Positions 15,423 through 23,355 of a stretch of 24,993 nucleotides of DNA are shown piece after piece (within the stretch, counting starts at the first letter, position 1; the number at the start of each line of letters is the position of its first letter). The notes beneath the pieces were generated by a model. The model saw only the letters and a list, made by a program, of their open reading frames with translations. It made no database searches and was not told where the DNA came from. Position numbers and translations under genes: made by a program. This stretch comes from an uncultured bacterium (GTDB lineage: Bacteria; Cyanobacteriota; Vampirovibrionia; Gastranaerophilales; Gastranaerophilaceae): NCBI GenBank assembly GCA_900550295.1, contig URRM01000018.1:1-24993 (forward strand). The letters run 5' to 3'.

Positions 15423-18086
15423 ATGAAATATAAGTTTGAAAATATATTTTTAGATGAAAAAGAGTTGCTTTCACTAAACAGTGAGATGATTGACCCTGTT
15501 TTAATCGAAAATAATAAATCTCAAATAAAAGAAGTGTATGAGTTTTACAAAAACGAACACCCTCTTTTATATGTGAATGGTTTTCTCGGCACCGGAAAAG
15601 TTCAACTTGTTAATTACTCATTGAACTTTTTATCACAAGATACCGTAGTTTTGAAACATAATTGCTTTGAAACTACTATTCTTGATGATATTTTTCTAAC
15701 ATTTTTTGAAGAATTCAAAAAACTTGAAGCCCAAAAGATTATTGTAAGACCAAATATCAAATCAGAAAACTTCAATCAAAAAATTCACTCTTATTTTTCA
15801 ACTATTGAAAAACCTATTTTAATCGTTTTGGACTCATTTGAATCATTAATCGAAGAAAACAGAAAAGAAATTATAGACTTTCTGTTACACTTGATATCCT
15901 TCCATAAGGTCAAAACAATTCTTGTCGGCAGAACTTTTAAAGCCAGTCAGTTTCCGGAAAATCTTACAATCGACAGAGTCTCAACAACTCCGTTAGAAAA
16001 ACCTCTTTTTGAAAAATATTTAAAAAATAACAAAGTAAAATACAATCAAAAAGTTTTAGACGATTTATACAAATACACCAGAGGTTACCACTTCTTTATA
16101 AACCTAACTTTAGAGATTATAAAAGAAAAACAACTTACTCCTGAAGCATTTTTAGAAAATTTCAAAAAAAGTTTTATGAATTTCTACGAATACTTGGAGA
16201 AAGAATCTATAGATTTGATACCTGCTATTGCCGTTAGATTTTTCTGGCTTTTGTGCCTATTCAGACACGGCGTGAGTATTACCTTACTAAAACAACTAAA
16301 ACTGTATGATGAAGATGTTATATCTATTCTTTTGAAAAATAAGATTCTTACAAAAGAAAACAACCAAATATACGTACAAGACTATTTTAAAGAACAAATT
16401 GATGTAACTATTCCGCAAAAAGTTGCGTTAAAATTGCATCAAAACATTATTGATATTTACGAGGCTCAATTACCTTTAAGACCTCTTGAAAGAACTATTT
16501 TACTTTCAAGACAAACAATGAGAAAAGAAATTGAATATCATTCTTTATTCTTGCCTAAAAAACAAATTGCACCGAACGAATATGGTTCAGGACTTACTTA
16601 TGTAAATTATACAAAAGAAGCAAATAAACAACCTACACCTCAACAGCCTCAACAAAATCCTATACAAACAAATAATATTCAACAAGGTGTAACTCAACAA
16701 CCTACTCACCAAAATAATTCAGCTCAACAAGGTCATTGGGTATCAACAAAGGATTATTCTCAACAAATTCAACAACAAGGTCAACAACAACCTCAACAAG
16801 CATCTCAACCTGCACAACAAACAAATGTTGATTTAAGTAAATTGGGCTTTGACGTTAAAGATTTGCCGTTCAAGTTAACTCCTCAAGAAATGGAAATGCT
16901 TGCAGCAAGTGTTGCAAGTATTCAGGAGGCACACGAAAAGAATTCGTTAAACCTTCAACAAACTCAATCAACTACACCGCAACAACCTCAACAAGTTCCT
17001 CAACAAAACAATGAACCTGATGAAGAAATAAAAATTACTCTTGAAGATATCGTAAACTTTGCAAAACAACAAGAGGCTGAATATCAGTATGCAAAAATGA
17101 TAGAACTTTATCAAAAGGCATTAACTTATACAGATGATAATGACTATTACAACTATTTACCGCTAATTTACACAAAATTAGGACTTGCATACCAAAAAAT
17201 GTCTGATTGGGAAAATTCACTAAAATATTACGAATTAGCCCGAGAATTTTATGAACAAACAACTGAAAAAGTTAAAGAAAATTACATAAAATTAAACATT
17301 GCCAATATTTACTACGAAACATACAAGCCGGATAAGGCAAAAGCACTGCTAATGGATATAATTAACTCTAATGGCATGCCGGAAATTCTTATTACAAAAA
17401 CATACATTGCATTTGCAAATATTGAAGACAGTATGTCTAATATCAATAGTGCTTATGAATATTACAAAAAAGCCATTGCGCTTTCTAATTCGACAATGGA
17501 TACAGAAACGCAGTCTGAATTATATTTCAAATTCGCACTTATTGCAGATGATAAAAACGACACTCAATCAGCACTTGAATATTACAACAAGTGTATCAAT
17601 TTAAGCAGTGATAAAAAGTTAAACAAATATCTTTCTGCAGCATATTCAAATCTTGCAACACTTTATTTTGAAAGAAATGAAGTACAGACTGCGGCTAAAT
17701 ATTTCACAAAAGCTTATGAGTTAGACGAAAGTAACAATAACTACGATGGAATGTATTTTTCTGCCACAAAACTTGCACAATTAGCTCAAAAGAATTTCCC
17801 TGAAAAGGCTATTGAATACTTAGTTAAGGCAAAAGAATGTGCTAAAAAGCTAAATGATACGTTCTATATCGCTTCTGCTGTTCTTGCAACCGGTGATTTT
17901 TATTATTCAAGAAAAGAAAATGAAATGGCACTTAGAGAATATTTAAGCGCTTTTGAAATCGCAAAGAACGAATTCAGCAAAGATAATTTGAGCAAAATTC
18001 AAATGAGAATTGATGACATTAAATTTAGAATAGGTTTAGATGCCTTTAGTAAAATTGAAACAGAGTTTAAAAATGGACAACACTAA
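15423..18086 (+). CDS. P-loop (STAND-like) ATPase fused to TPR repeats through a Gln/Pro-rich linker
   Basis: This large cytoplasmic protein of 887 residues has three parts. Residues about 20-350 form an ATPase of the AAA_16/STAND type: a Walker A-like GFLGTGKV (53-60), Walker B PILIVLDSFE (131-140), and an Arg-containing sensor LVGRTFKAS (167-175), then a winged-helix-like helical stretch. Residues about 400-470 and 510-530 are low-complexity, Gln/Pro-rich and presumably disordered. Residues about 550-850 contain at least six TPR motifs (YTKLGLAYQKMSDWENSLKYY and similar). The Walker A motif ends in Val instead of the Ser/Thr that coordinates magnesium, so hydrolysis may be impaired or the motif adapted. 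It overlaps rsmG by 14 bases. Such proteins often act as signal-dependent scaffolds; the actual role is not known. Confidence 0.8.
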   Translation: MKYKFENIFLDEKELLSLNSEMIDPVLIENNKSQIKEVYEFYKNEHPLLYVNGFLGTGKVQLVNYSLNFLSQDTVVLKHNCFETTILDDIFLTFFEEFKKLEAQKIIVRPNIKSENFNQKIHSYFSTIEKPILIVLDSFESLIEENRKEIIDFLLHLISFHKVKTILVGRTFKASQFPENLTIDRVSTTPLEKPLFEKYLKNNKVKYNQKVLDDLYKYTRGYHFFINLTLEIIKEKQLTPEAFLENFKKSFMNFYEYLEKESIDLIPAIAVRFFWLLCLFRHGVSITLLKQLKLYDEDVISILLKNKILTKENNQIYVQDYFKEQIDVTIPQKVALKLHQNIIDIYEAQLPLRPLERTILLSRQTMRKEIEYHSLFLPKKQIAPNEYGSGLTYVNYTKEANKQPTPQQPQQNPIQTNNIQQGVTQQPTHQNNSAQQGHWVSTKDYSQQIQQQGQQQPQQASQPAQQTNVDLSKLGFDVKDLPFKLTPQEMEMLAASVASIQEAHEKNSLNLQQTQSTTPQQPQQVPQQNNEPDEEIKITLEDIVNFAKQQEAEYQYAKMIELYQKALTYTDDNDYYNYLPLIYTKLGLAYQKMSDWENSLKYYELAREFYEQTTEKVKENYIKLNIANIYYETYKPDKAKALLMDIINSNGMPEILITKTYIAFANIEDSMSNINSAYEYYKKAIALSNSTMDTETQSELYFKFALIADDKNDTQSALEYYNKCINLSSDKKLNKYLSAAYSNLATLYFERNEVQTAAKYFTKAYELDESNNNYDGMYFSATKLAQLAQKNFPEKAIEYLVKAKECAKKLNDTFYIASAVLATGDFYYSRKENEMALREYLSAFEIAKNEFSKDNLSKIQMRIDDIKFRIGLDAFSKIETEFKNGQH

Positions 18087-18672
18087 GACATTTCAAAAAT
18101 TTCAAGAAATATTTTTAGAAAAGAATAAATTTCTAAACTTAATCTCAAAAAAAGATGCAAAATACTTGTGGGAAAAACACATCAAAGATTCACTTGCAAT
18201 AAGTTTATTTTTTGAGAAACATAAAAAGAATTACAAAACATTACTTGATATAGGTACTGGAGGAGGTTTTCCGTCTTTGCCTATCGCAATCGAATACCCA
18301 AAACTTCAAGTTACTGGTATTGACAGCATTAGAAAAAAGATTGTTGCAATTGATGAATTTGCAAACACATTAGGACTTAAAAACTTCACCACTATTTGTG
18401 ACAGAGTTGAAAATATAAAAGATAAAAAATTTGATATTATTACGAGTCGTGCGGTTGCAAAATTAGAACAAATTATTAAATATGCACTTCCTCTATTAGA
18501 AAAAAATGGTTATTTAGTAGTATACAAATCAATTTTAGTACAAGACGAAATAAAAGAAGCGGAAAAACTACTAAAAAAATACAGAGCAAAAGTTGTCGAT
18601 ATAATTGAATATCAACTTAAAACCGATGAAGATGTCTTTGAAAGAAACTTGGTGGTGATAAAGAATGTCTAG
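18073..18672 (+). CDS. rsmG: 16S rRNA (guanine-N7)-methyltransferase
   Basis: This SAM-dependent enzyme of 199 residues methylates N7 of the guanine at position 527 (E. coli numbering) in the 530 loop of 16S rRNA. Recognised pieces are NLISKKD with WEKHIKDSL (22-41), the SAM-binding LDIGTGGGFPSLP (58-70), TGIDSIRKKI (81-90) and TSRAVAKLEQ (124-133), all diagnostic of RsmG/GidB. The open frame extends back to 18040, but the ATG at 18073 matches the family's N-terminus. It overlaps the end of the ATPase/TPR gene by 14 bases, so translation is probably coupled. It overlaps the next gene by eight bases. Length is slightly below the usual 205-240. Confidence 0.95.
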   Translation: MDNTKTFQKFQEIFLEKNKFLNLISKKDAKYLWEKHIKDSLAISLFFEKHKKNYKTLLDIGTGGGFPSLPIAIEYPKLQVTGIDSIRKKIVAIDEFANTLGLKNFTTICDRVENIKDKKFDIITSRAVAKLEQIIKYALPLLEKNGYLVVYKSILVQDEIKEAEKLLKKYRAKVVDIIEYQLKTDEDVFERNLVVIKNV

Positions 18673-19012
18673 TATTCGTCCATTTTTACCGATAATAATG
18701 CTCACAATTTCAAATGTTTTTATGACTTTTGCTTGGTACGGTCATTTAAAATATAAAAGCACTGCATTATGGGTTGTTATCCTTGTTAGTTGGGGCATTG
18801 CCTTTCTTGAATATTGTTTTCAAGTTCCGGCTAACAGAATTGGACACGAATATTATTCAGCCGCACAATTAAAAACAATTCAGGAGATTATTACATTAGT
18901 TGTTTTTTCAGTATTTTCTGTGCTATATTTAAAAGAGCAATTCAAATGGAATTATCTGATTGGATTTGCATTCATAATATTAGCGGCATTTTTTATTTTT
19001 AAAAAATGGTAA
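18665..19012 (+). CDS. DUF486 (DMT-like) four-helix membrane protein
   Basis: This protein of 115 residues has four predicted transmembrane helices (about 6-24, 32-50, 68-86, 94-112). The pattern SNVFMTFAWYGHLK near the start, the central FLEYCFQVPANRIGH and the later QLKTIQEIITLVVF are characteristic of the DUF486 family, related to the small multidrug resistance/DMT fold. The biochemical role is unknown in the family. The ATG overlaps the rsmG stop by eight bases (ATGTCTAG), with GGTGGTGA as an imperfect ribosome binding site, so it is read from the same message. Confidence 0.88.
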   Translation: MSSIRPFLPIIMLTISNVFMTFAWYGHLKYKSTALWVVILVSWGIAFLEYCFQVPANRIGHEYYSAAQLKTIQEIITLVVFSVFSVLYLKEQFKWNYLIGFAFIILAAFFIFKKW

Positions 19013-19031
19013 TCAGGAAAGAAATTAAACG

Positions 19032-19703
19032 TTGGAACAAAAAAAAATTAAAATATATATTATAGAAGATTATTTTTTAACCAGAATTTCGTATGTTAAA
19101 CATTTTAGCTCAGAAGAAAATTTTGAAGTTCTCGGTGATTTTGGAACTGCAGAAGAATGCTTGTCAGCAATGGAAAAAGAACCTGCCGATGTCGTAATGA
19201 TTGACTTAGGTCTTCCGACAATGAACGGCATTCAAGCTACAAAATATTTAAAAGAAAAATATCCGAATACAAAATCAATCATTTTAACGTCACACGAAAA
19301 TGAAAACGAAATTATGGCAAGTATTGCTTGTGGAGCTAGAGGATACATTCTAAAAGAAATGCCACTGGAAAAAATTACAGAAATAGTTAAGGCTGTAAAT
19401 ATTGGAGCATACTTCTTTGATGAAAAAATAGAACATATTCCGCTAGGAACAATACCCACTCCAAAATCGACAAATTTTGATGATTTATATGACACACCGG
19501 AATTAAAAAACAGACTTACAGATAGAGAGCTTGAAGTTCTTGGGCTTCTTGTAAAAGGTCGAACTAACCCTGAAATAGCTAAAGAATTATTCGTTTCAGC
19601 AAACACGGTAAAAGCTCACGTTGGCTCTATTATTACAAAATTAGACGTTTCAGATCGTGTACAGGCGGTAGTTAAAGCTTTACAACTTCGACTTATAAAA
19701 TAA
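19032..19703 (+). CDS. NarL/FixJ-family two-component response regulator
   Basis: This 223-residue DNA-binding protein has an N-terminal receiver domain (about 5-122) with the acidic pair E12-D13, phospho-acceptor D58 in VVMIDLGLP, switch T86 and K108. A LuxR-type helix-turn-helix follows at 160-220 (LTDRELEVLGLLVKGRTNPEIAKELFVSANTVKAHVGSII). The linker of about 35 residues is Pro/Thr-containing. The start is TTG, the only in-frame start after a stop at 19026; the nearest purine-rich AGGA is 13 bases away, so initiation may be weak. It follows the DUF486 gene by 19 bases. The histidine kinase 99 bases downstream is the natural candidate partner. Confidence 0.93.
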   Translation: MEQKKIKIYIIEDYFLTRISYVKHFSSEENFEVLGDFGTAEECLSAMEKEPADVVMIDLGLPTMNGIQATKYLKEKYPNTKSIILTSHENENEIMASIACGARGYILKEMPLEKITEIVKAVNIGAYFFDEKIEHIPLGTIPTPKSTNFDDLYDTPELKNRLTDRELEVLGLLVKGRTNPEIAKELFVSANTVKAHVGSIITKLDVSDRVQAVVKALQLRLIK

Positions 19704-19802
19704 AAATAAAATAAAAAAATTACCCGACAGTATAATAGCGTAATCTGGATTTTTTATGGTAACTTATTTCCAAGTAAAGCGATTTTTTCATGGTACACAA
19801 GT

Positions 19803-21083
19803 ATGAACAAAAACTCGACAGCTTTAATAATCGTAATTTTGGCAACAGCAATAGTAATCTATTGTGATATAAATGTAAGAATCAACCAATCTCTTTTTGA
19901 TTCAATCGTTTCTATTATTGTATTTTGGCTTTTATATATTCTGCTACTTGTAAACAACAAACTAAAACAAGTGAAAGTGGAATATAAAAAACAAAAAGAA
20001 CAATTGCATGATGTTTTGGAATACTCAACCAATTGGATTGCATACAAAGATTTACACGGGAAAATAACAGGTTGCAATGACGTTGTTTGTGACTTTTTTA
20101 AATTACCAAGAAAAGAAATTATCGGTAAAAATATGCTTGAATATTTCACAAAAGAAGAAGCCGAAAAAATTGCCTCATACGAAAAATTGGTAATAGACAC
20201 TAAAAAGACCGTTGATTACAACATGGAATTAAAACGTAATGGAGATATGGAATATTTCCACGTAATTAAATCACCATTGCTTGATGAAAACGATAATGTA
20301 TTCGGAATTTCTACAATCTGCGTAAATACTACAGAGGAAAAATTCTCAATGAAAGTTAAAGAACTATACGCAGAGTCTTTGTCCCACGACTTCAAAAATC
20401 CGATTTTGGCTCAATACAAAGCTCTTGAAGCCTTAAAATCAGGACTTATTGGAGAATTAACAACAGAACAACTTGAAATTATTGAACAAATCAGTAGTTC
20501 TTGCAAATTTGTAGAACAAATGCTTAATGCACAATTAGCCAGCTTTAAATACAGTATGATTCGTTACATAATAAATCCTACAGATTTTGGTTTATCTGCT
20601 TTCATTAACGAATATATTGAAGATATTCAGCCAATGATTAAGGGTAAGAACTTAAGTCTTATCAATATGGTTGAACCAAGAATCAACATTGTCACAGATA
20701 AAACTCTTGTAACTAGAGCAATTATGAATATTATTTTTAATGCTATTGCTCATTCTGCAGAAAATACAACCTTCAAAATAAGCGCTCAAATAAAACACTC
20801 AACAATAGAATTTTACATTGAAAATTACTGTATAAAAGGTCAATTTAACCAAGAATCTTTAAATCAGCTTTTTGAAAGATTTGCACTTGCAAGAGATAGA
20901 TTCCGTCAAGTTGGCGCAGGAATAGGTCTATATCTTGTAAAAGAAATAGTTAGAGTTCTGGATGGTAATTTATACTTAAAAGTTCAAGACTCTGACCTTG
21001 AAAATTTTGATAAATTTCAAATAAAATTCTCTATTCCTAAAAATACATTCTATTTAAAAGACAAATGTTTTAATTTTAAATAA
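19803..21083 (+). CDS. Membrane-bound PAS-domain sensor histidine kinase
   Basis: This 426-residue kinase has two transmembrane helices (about 6-22 and 33-50) joined by a short loop, a short coiled coil, and a PAS domain at about 66-180. A HisKA dimerisation helix has H195 in LSHDFKNP, and the HATPase domain (about 285-415) has N-box NIIFNAIAHS (N309, N313) and GAGIGLYLVKEIV as G2 box. The usual DxGxG G1 motif is replaced by IENYC, a change also seen in other kinases. With almost no periplasmic part, the signal is probably sensed in the membrane or by PAS in the cytoplasm. No ribosome binding site is visible, but a TATAAT stands at 19731-19736. It overlaps the convergent polymerase gene by eight bases. 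Confidence 0.93.
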   Translation: MNKNSTALIIVILATAIVIYCDINVRINQSLFDSIVSIIVFWLLYILLLVNNKLKQVKVEYKKQKEQLHDVLEYSTNWIAYKDLHGKITGCNDVVCDFFKLPRKEIIGKNMLEYFTKEEAEKIASYEKLVIDTKKTVDYNMELKRNGDMEYFHVIKSPLLDENDNVFGISTICVNTTEEKFSMKVKELYAESLSHDFKNPILAQYKALEALKSGLIGELTTEQLEIIEQISSSCKFVEQMLNAQLASFKYSMIRYIINPTDFGLSAFINEYIEDIQPMIKGKNLSLINMVEPRINIVTDKTLVTRAIMNIIFNAIAHSAENTTFKISAQIKHSTIEFYIENYCIKGQFNQESLNQLFERFALARDRFRQVGAGIGLYLVKEIVRVLDGNLYLKVQDSDLENFDKFQIKFSIPKNTFYLKDKCFNFK

Positions 21084-22233
21084 AACCTGTTTTTATTGAG
21101 TTTTTACCGAATTTAGCTTCAATTTTATCAATTGATGCTGAAAGTTTTTCTAACTTTTCGTTTTTAACCTCATTAAACAATCCCATTTGATTGGTTTCGG
21201 TACAATTCAAATTTGCCAACCACACGCCTGTTGAACGATATAGTAAGTTTTTATCATAAATTTTTTCAAATATTTCAAATGCAATTTTTGAAATTTCTAG
21301 CTCAGAATTTGTAGCACTTGTTATTGATCTTTTGTCAGAATAAACAACAAATTCACTGGTTTTCAGCAAAACTCCTATTTGAGAAGTTTTGCCTTCGTGC
21401 TTACGCATTTTTCTACACGCATCTTTTATATGTCTATTAAGTTCATTTTTTAGAAAATTTTTGTCATTTGTATTGGGAGCAAAAGTACTGGTTTCTTGTA
21501 TTGATTTTGGAGCATCCGGAATATTTTTTATTTTGCTTATAGAATCGCCTAATAATTCATGCTTAAGTTCAACAGTTGTTATGGAAAACTTCTTTTTCAA
21601 CCATTCATCATCACAATTAACAAATTCTTGGCAAGTTATAATACCTTCTTTATTCAGAGCAATCTTCATTCGTCGCCCTATACCACAAATTTCATCAATA
21701 TTTGTTTTAGGCAAAATCTTTTTCAATTTAGATTTTCCTATCAAATAAATTCCACCTGTATTTTTTGCATAATCACTTGCAAATTTAGCCAATGTTTTTG
21801 TTGTACTAACCCCAATAGATACAGGGATGTCAACTTCATCTAAAATTCTTTGTCGCAATATTTTAGCTAAACCATAATAATTTGTTTTATATAATTTACA
21901 CAATCCTGTAAAATCAACAAAACCTTCATCGATAGAGCAAACTTCAACATTTGGACTAAAATCTTTTAACACCGCCATTACACGCTTTGAGTATTCACGG
22001 TAAATATCATGGTGACAATCCACGTAAGTTACCCCCTTAAAATCTTTTTTGGCAAGATAACAAGGATGTCCCATTGGAATTCCCATTTTTTTTGCTTCTT
22101 TTGAGCGGGATAATATACATCCGCCGACACCTCCAATAACACAAACCGGCTTGCCTTTTAACTCCGGCTTTTCAGCCTGCTCGCAAGATACAAAAAATGA
22201 ATCACAATCTATTAATGCAAAAATTCTAGACAT
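21076..22233 (-). CDS. Y-family translesion DNA polymerase (DinB/UmuC-like)
   Basis: This translesion polymerase of about 385 residues has palm residues D9 and D11 in LIDCDSFFVSCE, and catalytic D102/E103 in CSIDEGFVDFTG. A finger/palm region ISVGxS-like is at 139-150 (SIGVSTTKTLAK), a helix-hairpin-helix ICGIGRRMKIAL at 182-193, and a little-finger domain lies at about 240-345. QMGLF (349-353) matches the beta-clamp-binding pentapeptide QxxLF. Frame extends to 22248, but the ATG at 22233 gives the canonical N-terminus (SRIFALIDCD). No umuD-like gene is adjacent. It is divergent from the licD-like gene and shares an operator-like region with it. Whether it is Pol IV- or Pol V-like is unresolved. 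Confidence 0.93.
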   Translation of the reverse strand: MSRIFALIDCDSFFVSCEQAEKPELKGKPVCVIGGVGGCILSRSKEAKKMGIPMGHPCYLAKKDFKGVTYVDCHHDIYREYSKRVMAVLKDFSPNVEVCSIDEGFVDFTGLCKLYKTNYYGLAKILRQRILDEVDIPVSIGVSTTKTLAKFASDYAKNTGGIYLIGKSKLKKILPKTNIDEICGIGRRMKIALNKEGIITCQEFVNCDDEWLKKKFSITTVELKHELLGDSISKIKNIPDAPKSIQETSTFAPNTNDKNFLKNELNRHIKDACRKMRKHEGKTSQIGVLLKTSEFVVYSDKRSITSATNSELEISKIAFEIFEKIYDKNLLYRSTGVWLANLNCTETNQMGLFNEVKNEKLEKLSASIDKIEAKFGKNSIKTGFI

Positions 22234-22237
22234 AATT

Positions 22238-22268
22238 AAATTATACAATTTTGTTTGAAATTATACAA
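22238..22268. repeat. Tandem 11-base direct repeat overlapping divergent promoters
   Basis: AAATTATACAA occurs exactly at 22238-22248 and 22258-22268, start to start 20 bases, so both copies lie on about the same face of the helix. They cover the -10 and -35 of the polymerase promoter. Confidence 0.6.
22240..22268 (-). promoter_or_regulatory. Promoter of the Y-family polymerase, apparently leaderless
   Basis: On the minus strand TTGTAT (22263-22268) and a perfect TATAAT (22240-22245) are separated by 17 bases. The start ATG begins only six bases after the -10, so the transcript should start at or right before the start codon. No ribosome binding site could fit. Confidence 0.6.
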
Positions 22269-22289
22269 CTTGTATTTTTATGATAGAAT
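22261..22289 (+). promoter_or_regulatory. Possible promoter of the licD-like gene
   Basis: TGATAGAAT (22281-22289) is an extended -10, with TTATAC (22261-22266) 17 bases upstream as a poor -35. It would give a leader of about 30 bases, and AAAGGA at 22311-22316 is nine bases before the GTG start. Confidence 0.4.
22263..22275. promoter_or_regulatory. Perfect palindrome ATACAA-C-TTGTAT, candidate operator
   Basis: A 6+1+6 inverted repeat covers the -35 hexamer of the polymerase promoter and extends towards the licD-like promoter. Its core TACAA-N-TTGTA matches the palindrome at 11670-11682. Confidence 0.45.
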
Positions 22290-22325
22290 TCTTGTGTATT
22301 ACTTAATCGTAAAGGATTTTTTATT

Positions 22326-23252
22326 GTGAAACTATTTTCGATAAAAGATGATGAAAACACTCATTTAGCAATTGAAATTTTAGGCATTAGATTTAAAGTT
22401 TTGAAAGGTCATATTAAAAAGGAAAAAATTTATTTTCCAAAAAATACTGATATTACAAAAGTGTCAAAAGCAGAAGGTCTTTTAAGACAACTTCAACTTG
22501 CTGAGTTAATGCTTGTAAAGGAAGTAGACAGAGTTTGCTCTGAAAATGGGCTTCAATATTGGCTTGATTGGGGTACTTTGTTAGGTGCCTACCGCCATAA
22601 GGGATTTATACCTTGGGATGATGACATTGATATGGCAATGATGAGGGATGATTTCGAAAAATTTGAACAAATTTTTAACGAAAAAACTCACGACAAAAAT
22701 ATTTACTGCGAAGTATTCAAGGATAAGTCTAATCCTTGCAAATATTTCTTAAAAATAAAACACAAAATTTTAAAACAAATAGCTGCAGATATTTTCATTA
22801 TGGATTATCATTACAAACACTTGAATCCTTCTGAAAAGAGATTCATGACTAAGTTTTGGTATGTAGTAAGAAAACTACTTTGCTTAAAAAAGAATCCACA
22901 ATTTACTCAAAAACAACAATATGAAAGAATGCTATCTATTAGGGATAAATTCATATTAAATAACCACAAACCTAATAAAGAAAACAAACCCGACATATTT
23001 TACGGTTTAGACTTTTCTCATAATTTCAAAGAAGGATTTTTGGATTATGATATGATTTTTCCTTTAAAAAGAGTTCCATTTGAAAATGCACAACTTTGTG
23101 TACCAAACAAAGATTTTGAAGTTTTGGTTGCAGAATTCAAAACACCAATGGCATTTCCTAAATATATGTATGCCCACCACATAGACAAAAATGGCTTTAC
23201 AGAAGAAGAATTGAATCTGTTAAAGGAAATAGGAGATAAATACAATTACTAA
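22326..23252 (+). CDS. LicD-family phosphotransferase
   Basis: This 308-residue protein belongs to the LicD/fukutin nucleotidyltransferase-fold family, whose members transfer phosphocholine or other phospho-alcohols from a CDP carrier to surface sugars. Residues 76-104 carry the diagnostic series: LQYWLDWGTLLGAYRHKG, then IPWDDDIDMAM, with the Asp cluster that binds metal. The first 40 residues (MKLFSIKDD...) form a non-family extension, and the region 155-250 is basic and Tyr/Phe-rich. The start is GTG with AAAGGA upstream. It lies 103 bases before the aminotransferase gene, on the same strand. The acceptor sugar and donated group are unknown; the following genes suggest an aminated donor. 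Confidence 0.88.
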   Translation: MKLFSIKDDENTHLAIEILGIRFKVLKGHIKKEKIYFPKNTDITKVSKAEGLLRQLQLAELMLVKEVDRVCSENGLQYWLDWGTLLGAYRHKGFIPWDDDIDMAMMRDDFEKFEQIFNEKTHDKNIYCEVFKDKSNPCKYFLKIKHKILKQIAADIFIMDYHYKHLNPSEKRFMTKFWYVVRKLLCLKKNPQFTQKQQYERMLSIRDKFILNNHKPNKENKPDIFYGLDFSHNFKEGFLDYDMIFPLKRVPFENAQLCVPNKDFEVLVAEFKTPMAFPKYMYAHHIDKNGFTEEELNLLKEIGDKYNY

Positions 23253-23316
23253 TTCCAAAAGGTCAAACTTGTATTTTAAAAACTTTTTGATGATTAATAT
23301 TATTTTTTGTTTTTAT

Positions 23317-23324
23317 GCTACTAT
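23317..23324 (+). promoter_or_regulatory. Extended -10 element for the aminotransferase gene
   Basis: TGCTACTAT (TGn plus TACTAT at 23319-23324) occurs about 30 bases before the ATG at 23356, with AAAAAGGA as the ribosome binding site. No -35 is clear. It indicates an independent start for the last two genes. Confidence 0.35.
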
Positions 23325-23355
23325 ATAAGAAAAACATTATAAAAAGGACAAAAAA

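Noticed and set aside
16620..17010. Repeated CAACAA/CCTCAA tracts that could be a DNA repeat array
   Set aside because: The period is irregular and always in frame with Gln/Pro codons of the ATPase/TPR linker, so it is protein low complexity rather than a separate repeat element or CRISPR.
18040..18072. Upstream ATG extending rsmG by 11 residues
   Set aside because: The extension lies inside the ATPase/TPR coding sequence and does not resemble RsmG N-termini. The ATG at 18073 fits the family start.
19232..19606. A 124-codon open frame on the minus strand opposite the response regulator
   Set aside because: The sense strand encodes a complete receiver plus LuxR domain. The antisense frame is Ser/Phe-rich with no motif, a typical shadow.
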